A stretch of 42,236 nt of DNA from assembly GCF_007991495.1 (NCBI RefSeq), contig NZ_BJYL01000031.1, positions 1 to 42,236 of the forward strand, in the 5' to 3' direction. Position numbers and translations under genes: made by a program. Positions 33,519-41,900 of the stretch are shown piece by piece. The first letter of the stretch is position 1. The number at the start of each line of letters is the position of its first letter. The stretch comes from Sporosarcina luteola. Its GTDB lineage: Bacteria > Bacillota > Bacilli > Bacillales_A > Planococcaceae. A model generated the notes under the pieces. That model was not told the DNA's origin and ran no database searches. It was given only the letters and a program-made list of their open reading frames with translations.

Positions 33519-33674
33519 GAGAACTCTTGGACGATGAACGAGAACTCTATAGGCTTAAAGGAGAACTCTCGGGCGATGAACGAGAACTTTACAGGCTTAA
33601 AGGAGAACTCTTTGAATACGAACGAGAACTCCATAAGCTTAAATGAGAACTCTTTAACGAGGAACAAGAACTCC
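33519..33674. repeat. 21-bp tandem repeat array (7.4 copies, 42-bp superperiod)
   Basis: GAGAACTCT or a close variant recurs at exactly 21-base steps from 33519 to 33666. Alternate units differ: one type ends in GATGAAC-like bases, the other in GGCTTAAAG-like bases, giving a 42-base superperiod for the first six units. Because 21 is a multiple of 3, both strands stay open: plus reads ENSxxxN repeats, minus reads EFSFxxx repeats. No convincing start codon with ribosome site serves either frame. It sits between the ypsA stop and the shared terminator. Confidence 0.88.
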
Positions 33675-33678
33675 TAAC

Positions 33679-33722
33679 AAAAAAGCTGTCCATCGGTCAA
33701 TGTCACCGGTGGACAGCTTTTT
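33679..33722 (+). terminator. Bidirectional terminator between ypsA/repeat array and the S9 peptidase
   Basis: AAAAAGCTGTCCA pairs with TGGACAGCTTTTT, with an inner CGGT/ACCG extension. Confidence 0.88.
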
Positions 33723-33726
33723 CCAA

Positions 33727-35517
33727 TCACTTCTGATGTTTCTCAAGAAATTCTAACATCAAACTATAAACTTTAATTTCATTTTCCTTCTTCGAGAATC
33801 CATGCCCTTCATCATCCAGCACTAGATATTCAACATCGCGTCCCAGCTTTTCCAGCTTGGCAACAATCTGATCGGATTCTTCTTTCACGACACGGGGATC
33901 CTTTGCACCTTGGATAACGAGCATTGGCTTCACCATTCCATCGAGATACGTAACAGGAGAATCTTTTACGAATCGCTCTTTATCCCGTTCCGGATCACCA
34001 AGCCATCGATCCATAATCGGTTTCCAGTGCGGCGGCACGGAATTGACGAATGTGAATAAATCGGATGGTCCAAAAATGTCTACAACAGCTTTAAAATAGT
34101 CGGCATGACGTCCGTGCAGCAACAATGCCATATAGCCTCCGTAGCTCCCCCCAACGAGGAAGAGACGTTCACGGTCGGTGATGCCATTATCAAACAGCCA
34201 TTCAATCCCCGCTAAACAATCAAGGCGCGGGCCTTCACCCCAGTCTTGCTCCACCATTTTCGTGAATTCAGAGCCGTACCCTGTGCTACCTCGGAAGTTT
34301 GGTGCGAAAATGTTATATCCTCTGTTCAAGAAACATTGGAACATCGAACGGAACATTTTGCGCTCCGAAGATTGAGGACCACCGTGCGGCCAGAAGATTG
34401 TGTAGCCATTGGCATTCTCTGGTTTTGCCTTAAATAATAAAGCTTCAATTTCCAAGCCATCAAAAGACTTATAAGAAACAACATCCGGTTCAACCATTCC
34501 CTCCTGACTGACACCAAGAACCCTATTTTCCGTGAGTTGCTCCCACTTTTGGCCATCTTCCGATTTGAATAGATTATGTGGAACCGTCGCGCTTCTTCCT
34601 AAAATATAAAGATTACCTGACTTAGTAGAGCTAATTTGATCAACTACATCTACAGGCAATTGGCACTCTTCCACCTGTTCCCCATCCAGTTGATAGCGAT
34701 ATAATTTATCCGAAACGCCTTTGGAAGTGATGAAATAAAACTCTCCCTTGTCCTTATTAAACTTGATCGTCTGGACGCTCTCCCCTTCAACTTCCAATAC
34801 CTTCGAGAAAGACTTTGTCGTCAAATCAAATTTCGCAATATAAGAGAAGTCGCTTTCATAATCCGTTACAAAGTAGATTGTTTCATCATCCGTGAACACT
34901 GGATCATAAGAAACATGCACTTTAGCTGCATCGGGCGTTAAATTAACTGTTTCCTCTCCAACTTTCACAAAGCTGATCACATACGTATTCGCAAATGCGC
35001 GCGAAAAGACGAATTTCTTTTCGTCATCCGAAACTGCAGCAAGCTCTGTCGGTGAAATTTCACCAATGTTCAAAAGCGTATCCACACCACTTTCCAAATT
35101 GCGCATATGCGTATTCAAATACATCGGGTTTTCCAAGGATGTAACATAATAGATCCGCTTTCCATCTTCACTCAGATGACTGAAATAAAATTTCTCACTT
35201 GCATCCCCCGTAATTAAGGGTTGTGGTAACCCACCCTCAAATGGAATGGAGTAGACTTGATAATTTTCATCACCGTCACTATCGAATCCAGCGAGGACAT
35301 AGCGGTTATTCGGATCGAATTTTATGAAATTACATGACTCGTCCCGATGGGCAAACATATAAGGGAATGAGCCCGGTAAATCCATTGCCCATAAATTCAT
35401 CTTTCCATTTAAATTCGTATTGAAGATAAGTTTCGTCTCATCGTTGTTTACTGCAAAATTAGTAATCGTGTACGTGCGGAAAAACTGCTCAACTGTTGGT
35501 TTTTTAAAAGAAATCAT
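33727..35517 (-). CDS. S9-family serine peptidase (prolyl oligopeptidase/acylaminoacyl peptidase)
   Basis: 596 residues, cytosolic. A seven-bladed beta-propeller-like half (about 1-330) precedes an alpha/beta hydrolase domain. The catalytic triad is visible: Ser in GGSYGGYMA, Asp in GAKDPRVVKEES, His in DEGHGFSKKEN. The oxyanion area contains WPHGGPQSS and FRGSTGYG. It cleaves short peptides or N-acylated residues. The start at 35517 follows AGGAGGAG by four bases; the frame extends 11 codons upstream without a site. Monocistronic. Confidence 0.93.
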   Translation of the reverse strand: MISFKKPTVEQFFRTYTITNFAVNNDETKLIFNTNLNGKMNLWAMDLPGSFPYMFAHRDESCNFIKFDPNNRYVLAGFDSDGDENYQVYSIPFEGGLPQPLITGDASEKFYFSHLSEDGKRIYYVTSLENPMYLNTHMRNLESGVDTLLNIGEISPTELAAVSDDEKKFVFSRAFANTYVISFVKVGEETVNLTPDAAKVHVSYDPVFTDDETIYFVTDYESDFSYIAKFDLTTKSFSKVLEVEGESVQTIKFNKDKGEFYFITSKGVSDKLYRYQLDGEQVEECQLPVDVVDQISSTKSGNLYILGRSATVPHNLFKSEDGQKWEQLTENRVLGVSQEGMVEPDVVSYKSFDGLEIEALLFKAKPENANGYTIFWPHGGPQSSERKMFRSMFQCFLNRGYNIFAPNFRGSTGYGSEFTKMVEQDWGEGPRLDCLAGIEWLFDNGITDRERLFLVGGSYGGYMALLLHGRHADYFKAVVDIFGPSDLFTFVNSVPPHWKPIMDRWLGDPERDKERFVKDSPVTYLDGMVKPMLVIQGAKDPRVVKEESDQIVAKLEKLGRDVEYLVLDDEGHGFSKKENEIKVYSLMLEFLEKHQK

Positions 35518-35686
35518 GATTCTCCTCCTAAGCGACATACTATTGTCCATCCGACTAATAGTATAACATTTCTATACTCACGAAAGAATCAAATTTTACT
35601 ATTTTCTATGAATAGTTACATATCCGCTGGTTTTAATCAAATCACTCACCTAATCAGCATACGCTGTCATAGTGGGGGTGAAGTTT

Positions 35687-35944
35687 TTGGAAATTGAAAA
35701 ACAGCAAACAAACGGAATGGCTGTCAGTTCACTCGTTCTGGGAATTTTAGGTGTCGTATTAAATCTGGTTCCTCTCCTTCCTTATTTACTCGGTATCCTC
35801 GCGATTATTTTCGGAACGATGGGCAAAAAAACGGAACATGGAAAGGGAATGGCATTTGCAGGCGTCATTTTAGGCAGTATCGCTTTAGTGATGAAAGTAC
35901 TTTTTTGGTTATTCGTTATAGCTATAGGAGGATTGGGGTATTAG
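35687..35944 (+). CDS. Small membrane protein, DUF4190-like
   Basis: About 85 residues with two hydrophobic hairpins: MAVSSLVLGILGVVLNLVPL and LPYLLGILAIIFGTMGKK, then GMAFAGVILGSIALVMKV. The wording matches the DUF4190 membrane family. I prefer the TTG at 35687, which has GGGGGTG about six bases upstream, over the GTG at 35672, whose codons contain that site. Function unknown. Terminator follows directly. Confidence 0.75.
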   Translation: MEIEKQQTNGMAVSSLVLGILGVVLNLVPLLPYLLGILAIIFGTMGKKTEHGKGMAFAGVILGSIALVMKVLFWLFVIAIGGLGY

Positions 35945-35954
35945 GTGTCCAATT

Positions 35955-35994
35955 AAAAAAATCCGTCTCGAACACATTTCGGGACGGATTTTTG
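35955..35994 (+). terminator. Bidirectional terminator after the DUF4190-like gene
   Basis: AAAATCCGTC pairs with GACGGATTTT, placed between converging stop codons at 35944 and 35997. Confidence 0.85.
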
Positions 35995-35996
35995 GA

Positions 35997-36404
35997 TTAA
36001 GCTTTATCCAATTGATTCTCCACCATATCGCCAATAAAAGGCAATTTGTAGTATTTCCCTTGATACGCTTGATACATCATGAATATCATTAATGCGAAAG
36101 CGAGTGGACCTAGTAGCAGACTAAGAATAATCCCAAGGACAGGTATAAAACCTATTACAATGCTGATCAGGAAAATCGCAACAGCCAAGAACACCGCTTG
36201 TAAAGCATGGAAGCGGATGAAACGGTTTTCTTTTTCCATAAAAAGAAAAATAAGACCGATAATAAAGATATAACAAAGCATTCCGCCGACGTTCTCTGTT
36301 AGACCGATAGAGGTTTTTCCACCTTCAGTTTTGGCAACAGGTTCGATGCTCTGTTCGATTGTTTTCTCGACTGTTGTTTCTCTCAATTTTTCATTTTCAT
36401 TCAA
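35997..36404 (-). CDS. DUF4870 family membrane protein
   Basis: 135 residues. A charged N-terminal tail of about 45 residues precedes three hydrophobic segments (GGMLCYIFIIGLIFLFM, LQAVFLAVAIFLISIVIGFI, LGIILSLLLGPLAFALMIFM) and a short tail with YQAYQGKYYKLPFIGD. The RFIRFHALQA loop is typical of DUF4870. The start is TTG at 36404 with AAGGAGG seven bases upstream; the frame is open 24 codons further but has no site. Function unknown. Confidence 0.85.
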   Translation of the reverse strand: MNENEKLRETTVEKTIEQSIEPVAKTEGGKTSIGLTENVGGMLCYIFIIGLIFLFMEKENRFIRFHALQAVFLAVAIFLISIVIGFIPVLGIILSLLLGPLAFALMIFMMYQAYQGKYYKLPFIGDMVENQLDKA

Positions 36405-36504
36405 TCGTTTACCTCCTTTTACTTCTACTATATGGACAACAGCAAAGAATGATACCAATCGAACCCCACTTAACACTTTACGTCTGTAATGGGGTTGGCG
36501 TTAG

Positions 36505-37215
36505 TTAGTCGGAATGCGATTGTTTAGATTTACCTTTCAAACTACTAATATAAGTTGTCGTCAGCTGATAGCTTTTATCGATTTTCTCTGCAATGAAATG
36601 CGACCGTTCAAACAAGACTGATTTCAGGAAATCCATCTGTCTCATCATTTTGTCGATTAACCCCTCTTGCTGCTCCAATTTATCTACCATTGTCAGCTGT
36701 GTTGTCTTCTGTTCTTCTAATGAAAGGGAGAATTGATGTTGTTTTTCGATTTGTTCATCCATTTTTTGAAGAAGCAATACCTGATCCGCATCAAATTTAT
36801 CCAACCGTTCCGCAATTTCTGAATTAGCCTGATTCAATAAATTAATTTGGCTGACAAGATCTTCATTCGCTTTCTTTTTTTGATTCAAAACGTTTTGAAG
36901 TTCTATATTCTGTCGATCTAACCGTTCAAGCGCATCGATCGCGTCTTGTTCGAATTGATGATGCTGAGATTGGTTATCTACGATTTCATCGAAGCGTATG
37001 CTTGCTGTCCTCCAGCGGTCTGACTGAATTCTTCTTTGTTTTTTTAGTTGATTTTCCATTTCACTATATTTTTCATTCATTTCATCATATGCCTTTTTTT
37101 GTACTTCTATCGCTTTTGTTATTGAATCAGATCGATAGATCGCTTGATTCCTCTCCGAAACTTGTTCGCCTTTATATATATTCAATTCATTTTTTCTATT
37201 AAAGAATAGTCCCAC
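36505..37215 (-). CDS. Long coiled-coil protein of unknown function
   Basis: 236 residues. After a short N-terminal GLFFNRKNELNIYKG the protein is almost entirely heptad-like helix (about 25-215), rich in Gln, Glu, Lys and Leu, ending in a basic tail. No membrane segment and no recognisable domain. Start is GTG at 37215 with GGGAGG seven bases upstream. It may be a scaffold or structural protein; I do not recognise a family. Monocistronic, behind the VLRF1-type gene's terminator. Confidence 0.75.
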   Translation of the reverse strand: MGLFFNRKNELNIYKGEQVSERNQAIYRSDSITKAIEVQKKAYDEMNEKYSEMENQLKKQRRIQSDRWRTASIRFDEIVDNQSQHHQFEQDAIDALERLDRQNIELQNVLNQKKKANEDLVSQINLLNQANSEIAERLDKFDADQVLLLQKMDEQIEKQHQFSLSLEEQKTTQLTMVDKLEQQEGLIDKMMRQMDFLKSVLFERSHFIAEKIDKSYQLTTTYISSLKGKSKQSHSD

Positions 37216-37281
37216 AGTACAACCTCCCATCGATCGTTTTCTCTATGATATGTCAATGGCTATGTATTCGTCCGAAAATGT

Positions 37282-37312
37282 AAAAACCGCCTCCATGTAA
37301 GAGACGGTTTAG
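37282..37312 (-). terminator. Terminator of the VLRF1-type gene
   Basis: On the minus strand AAACCGTCTC pairs with GAGGCGGTTT (one G-U pair), followed by a T-run. It lies just after the stop codon at 37318. Confidence 0.78.
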
Positions 37313-37317
37313 CTTGA

Positions 37318-38112
37318 TTATTTTTCAAAGACTTGATGAAGGACTTTTTCAGGTTGCACGTTAATCAAGTTTTTATAAATACTGTTATTCGGTTTTGTCC
37401 GAAGGGCTTTCGTGAATGAATTTGCAAGTTCAGCTTCCCCAACGACATAGATTTCTTTCCAGTTTCGGTCTTTTCGCATCTTTTCGACAGTTGCACCCAA
37501 CTCCTTATAAAACCGTTCAAGATTTTCCCTCAAACGATCGTCGAATTCGTCACTTTGTCCGCCGCCAGACCCTCTTTGGACTGAAGATCTTGCGCCATTT
37601 GCCTCTTTCCATACTTGAAGGCCCGAGTCGAATTCATAAGTCATCTCATCGTTAATGAATCCCATTGCAGTATCTAAAATACGCACTTCTCCGAGGCTCG
37701 GTAATATGATACCCGCTTCTGGATATGCTTTTAACATATACTCCATCTCTTCAGTTACCGCATGATCTTCCCAGTGAAAACTCGTTTTCACTTGTACTTG
37801 AACATAATGGACGGACCATAATTCCGGGTCTTCAGACGCAAAAATAACGACCCCTTTATTAAAGTCGTTTTGATTACCTTCAATTTCTTTCGTTACTTTA
37901 TCCTTCAGTTTTTTGAACGCTTTAATTTCATTTTGATCCTGAGAGGCTTCCAAATACTCAGCTAACCGCTTCAAACCATTTTTCAGATGAATGCGCCATG
38001 CACCATTCTGTTGCTCCGGATCAGCTGGGTTCGTATTTAGATAAACACTCAACACACAACGGGAATTACATTTGTATTCCTTTAGGCTTTTCAGTTCTTC
38101 ACTTAGTGACAT
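37318..38112 (-). CDS. VLRF1-type aeRF1-like protein (putative peptidyl-tRNA hydrolase/release factor relative)
   Basis: 264 residues, soluble. N-terminal CVLSVYLNTNPADPEQ, middle GVVIFASEDPELW, and C-terminal WKEIYVVGEAELANSFTKAL follow the pattern I associate with bacterial/archaeal eRF1-like (baeRF/VLRF1) proteins. These relatives of the archaeal-eukaryotic release factor act on peptidyl-tRNA in stalled ribosomes or are uncharacterised. A Gly/Gln-rich stretch (RGSGGGQSDEFDD, about 178-190) may be the loop corresponding to the GGQ region, and indeed contains GGGQ. AAGGAGG lies about ten bases before the ATG. The assignment is by memory of the family and not tested. Confidence 0.65.
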   Translation of the reverse strand: MSLSEELKSLKEYKCNSRCVLSVYLNTNPADPEQQNGAWRIHLKNGLKRLAEYLEASQDQNEIKAFKKLKDKVTKEIEGNQNDFNKGVVIFASEDPELWSVHYVQVQVKTSFHWEDHAVTEEMEYMLKAYPEAGIILPSLGEVRILDTAMGFINDEMTYEFDSGLQVWKEANGARSSVQRGSGGGQSDEFDDRLRENLERFYKELGATVEKMRKDRNWKEIYVVGEAELANSFTKALRTKPNNSIYKNLINVQPEKVLHQVFEK

Positions 38113-38179
38113 ATATCCCGAACCTCCTTATAGTATGCTCCTTTTTAGCATACCCTATCCAGAACATTCTAAAACCGAA

Positions 38180-38352
38180 AGGCGCTTGCACAGATCCGAC
38201 AGGCATAAGGCGAAGATGCGGCGTGGCGGTCTTTGCCACAGAGCAGCTTTGACTTATGACCCGAGCAAGTCGAACTGCGCAGGGTTCGATTTGCCGTATT
38301 TCTGCGGCTTTTGCAGAAATTAAGGCATCTCCCTAGCGCCTGAAGCTGGACA
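38180..38352 (+). repeat. R2 intergenic repeat, copy c (long form)
   Basis: Shares with the copy at 9355-9571 the segments CGACAGGCATAAGGCGAAGA, GCTTTGACTTATGACCC, GGTTCGATTTGCCGTATTTC and AGGCATC...GCGCC-like end with GAAGCTGGA. The TTTCTGC/GCAGAAA hairpin is present. It lies between the VLRF1-type gene's start and the PepSY gene's end. Confidence 0.82.
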
Positions 38353-38382
38353 ACGGGAGGTTCAGCAAAAAACAAAGCAAAA

Positions 38383-38616
38383 TTAGTCGAGCTTAACTCT
38401 AATCACTTCTCCTGTTACCGCATCCACTTTCACTTCATATTTTACGCCTTGAGCGTTGCGGATCTCAATATCGTAAAGCAAAACGCCATCATCATAATCC
38501 AATTCCGCTTCGACAACATCACCCGGAACACGCTGTAATGCTATTTCAATCGCCTGCGCCATTGTAATCCTGCGATATTGCGGATTTTGCCAATGTCCTT
38601 CCCAATTGTTAACCAT
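38383..38616 (-). CDS. PepSY domain protein
   Basis: 77 residues, a single PepSY domain. ITMAQAIEIALQRVPGDVVEAELD and YDIEIRNAQGVKYEVKVDAV with TGEVI are characteristic; PepSY domains often inhibit peptidases. No signal peptide is evident, which is unusual for the family. The chosen Met (38616) lies ten bases after GGAGG; an in-frame Met at 38649 has no ribosome site and would include it. No peptidase gene is adjacent, so the partner is unknown. Confidence 0.75.
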   Translation of the reverse strand: MVNNWEGHWQNPQYRRITMAQAIEIALQRVPGDVVEAELDYDDGVLLYDIEIRNAQGVKYEVKVDAVTGEVIRVKLD

Positions 38617-38748
38617 TCTAGAAAAACCTCCAAACATTTTTTCGTTCATGACATCATATTCATATGCCTAGAAAAGGTACCTTGTTCAGCATAAAACAAT
38701 TAAATTACGCCATATTATGAACGACGATAATGAAAGGAGCGAAAAATC

Positions 38749-38922
38749 ATGGGAAGAGATGAACATAACAATAAGACCGGAAATAATACAAATTCCTTGC
38801 CTCAAACTCCTAAAAACCAAAAGATCAAACCAAAAGATATGAAAGAGGAAATTGCGAAGGAGTTTGCGGAATTGCGAGCGGGTAATAAAGATAAAAAGAA
38901 GAAAAATTTCAGATGGCCTTAA
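38749..38922 (+). CDS. 57-aa hydrophilic small protein
   Basis: Begins MGRDEHNNKTGNNTNSLPQT and ends Lys-rich (KDKKKKNFRWP). GAAAGGAG lies about ten bases upstream of the ATG. The Asn/Gln/Thr-rich N-terminus and basic tail recall small acid-soluble or YfhD-like spore-associated proteins, but the match is loose and I do not assign it. An imperfect hairpin follows at 38930-38962. Confidence 0.65.
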   Translation: MGRDEHNNKTGNNTNSLPQTPKNQKIKPKDMKEEIAKEFAELRAGNKDKKKKNFRWP

Positions 38923-38929
38923 TCATCAG

Positions 38930-38962
38930 ACGCCTCTACACTCTTATCCTTGTGTAGGGGCA
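38930..38962 (+). terminator. Hairpin between the 57-aa gene and the UvrA-like gene
   Basis: GCCTCTACAC pairs with GTGTAGGGGC through G-U pairs. The T-run is poor on either strand, so termination is uncertain. Confidence 0.5.
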
Positions 38963-38980
38963 TCAGTTTTAGTACTTGAG

Positions 38981-41900
38981 TTATCTATTTATTTCCAAAC
39001 ATTCATACACCGCCATCATCTCCCGTTTATTCAACTCACGAATACGATTAAAAATCGGGATGTTTGCAACATCTTTTGTATACAAGCTTTTATCCACAAC
39101 ATCACTTACATTACCCAAAAGCCAAGTATGCACATTTACCTCTTCGACAAATTCTTTGAGACCTTCCTCATTGATACCAGTAGCTCGGCAACTAACACAC
39201 GGAATCGTCAACTTAAATACCCCATCATGCAAATTATCTTCTGCTATCACTTTTTTGCCTTTACAATATGGGCAAGGATTGCTCTTTCTAATTTTATTTA
39301 TTTGGGTAATTAATTTTTTATAACCAAATGCTTCATACACATAAGTCAGTTTTTTATATTTGCCATTTGTGAAGTATTTATCGATAATGGTTTCTCTTGT
39401 TTCATTCACATTTGGGAAATCACAGATTGTCACTTGATTATTATTGCTGATCGATTTGATATTATCTTCAATCGTATTCCAAAAAGGCAAGACATTTTGC
39501 AATACCATTTCATATCCCATAAAGCTTGCCTGTTCCAGCTCAACTATTTTCAAGGCTACTTGTATTTCCCGAGGAAGCAAGGATACGTCCTCATTCAACG
39601 TCATATCGCCGCCAACAATCGATTTCAGCTTTGTGAGTGCAGGCAAGTCACCTACGATCTTCAATACTTCGTTAATCGGCATTCTGATCATCTCGCGAAT
39701 ATCTTTTTTTCCAAATGTAAGGGGCTTCTGGTGATTTAAGACTGTTCCCTCACAAATAGGACAATCAATCATTACTTTAGAAGCTTTCATCTGCTCTTTT
39801 ATAATTGATTTTGAAACAAAGATGTACATTCCAAGAATTGTATTAAAGCCTACCCACGTTCTGCGCGCCTTGCCTTCCTTATCATAAAACGACTTCTCAA
39901 AATATCCATACCAAAATGTATGCTTTTCTTCATCGGTCATTTCGTTATAGCTTTTTGTCAGATCATGACCTATTTCATTCTTAATTTCCCCAAATAGGAA
40001 CTCCAACTTTTCATATTTATAAAATTTCAACACATCCATCACGGCTGGATGAAGCATTCCATCCCAGAATGGAACATTTTTGTCTTGCATGACAAGATCT
40101 TTATCAAACACTTCAATCTGTAGACGGCCCGAACATGAAGGACAATGATTGTCTTTATTATAGAAATCGAAGCTTTTCGTATCCTTATTCGTCGGATGCG
40201 CAGCCACAATATGGTTGATAAGACCGCCAAGTTCATAAAGAAAACTATATTGGCTATATAAATGTCTTTCAAGATCGATTGCAATAACAGGTGCAATTGT
40301 ATCAGATTCGTATTCGCCGTAAATCAAGCGAGCCATTGAAGACAAACTTTTCAAAATGCCGCCTTTATAAATATTCTCGGCGTTCTTAAAATAGTCGATA
40401 TGATTTTCTTCCAAGTAGCGGACACCTTTTTGCTGTTTGAGTGCAGACGAAATTGGTGCCGGCATCTCCATACTATCTTTGTTTTTATTGACGAAATAGA
40501 CGTCGTGACTGACAACTTCCAAATGGGTGACAGGTTCGTTCTGTCGCTTCCCAAAATCGACGATATAATCCGAGCTTTCCATCATATACTCATTATGCTC
40601 AATCATAACGATTGAAACTGTTTCATCTTGCAAAATCAGCCTGATACTATCAATGAATTGATTTAATATATTTTGGGACAAACCTTTCGAGGGCTCATCA
40701 AAAATAAAAAGGGTGTGTGGTTTTTTCGTGTTTGCAAACAGTTCCGAAACTAAATGGACACATTGGAATTCACCCGTCGACAATGTCTGTGTCTTTCTCT
40801 CCAACGTCAAATAACCGAGCCCAAGTTTGATCAATAAACTTAGGCGTTTATGCGCGATATCTTCATTTGGCAATTCGACAATAATATCTTCTATTGAGCG
40901 CTCAAAGATATCATCGATTTCGTCGCTGTATTTGTTAAGTTTCTGTTTAATATCAAGAAATGTTGCAACGGTTGACCGGCTTGTTATTGATTGGTTACGA
41001 TCCTGACCTACCATAACCAGTTTGTCTTTTGGATAACGCTTGAGAAAGTCTTTCGCCACACATTCATTGACAAGTGTTGATTTACCGCAGCCAGACTCCC
41101 CTGTCACAGTAACGAGTCTGTTTTTTGGAATGTGAAACTCATCCATTTGAATAGTACGGCAGTAAAGATCTTTAAATTGATAAAGTTCTGTGGGCTTTGT
41201 CTCATTCAATTCCTGAAAAACAGGTTTAGGCCGGGGCGATTCATCCACGATCTTCCCTCCGTATTTCCCACTACCAGGACCGAAGAACAATTGCTCATCC
41301 GTTGTATCAAGTACAGTATCAGAATGATCGATGAGCCAAATTTGATTTTTATAGCCTAATTGCTTTATTTGCTCCAGAATTTTCAATAGTGTTTGACGAT
41401 CAAGCCCCACTGAAATTTCATCGATAATAATTGTGGTATTTTCGCTAGTCGCCATGAATTCCGCCAAATAGAGTCGTGTTAATTCTCCGCCCGACAATGT
41501 TCCCATAATCCGATTTAACGTTAAGTAACCGATATTCATATTGATTATATTTTTGAGAATAAGTTGTTTTGCTTCGCCTATATGTAATTCTTCGGCTAGT
41601 GAAAGGATTCTCTCGACACTCAAATTATTAATATCAGAAATAGAATGCGTAGTATTGAATAAATCAATTGTGTATTGTTCAACTTCTGGGCTGTACCTCT
41701 TCCCACCGCATGTTTTACACTCCACATTGCTCGTACTGCCGCGCCCTTTACATTTTGGACACCAGCCTAACTCGTTATTAAATGAAAATGTTTCCGGAGA
41801 AAGATGAAATTTTTCTGCAAGACAATCGCGGATTTCCTTAAATACTCCTGTATGCGTCCCAATTGTTGAGCGGGGATTTGAAGAAATGGATGATCTTCCG

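Noticed and set aside
33437..33667. 76-codon minus-strand frame with EFSF heptads
   Set aside because: Produced by the 21-bp repeat; runs on into the antisense of ypsA and has only a poorly spaced AGGAG before a TTG. Treated as a repeat, not a gene.
33519..33674. Possible CRISPR array
   Set aside because: Units are contiguous 21-mers without unique spacers and there are no cas genes.
38852..39323. Plus-strand open frames of 115-153 codons
   Set aside because: Antisense of the 3' end of the UvrA-like gene and overlapping the real 57-aa gene; no ribosome sites.
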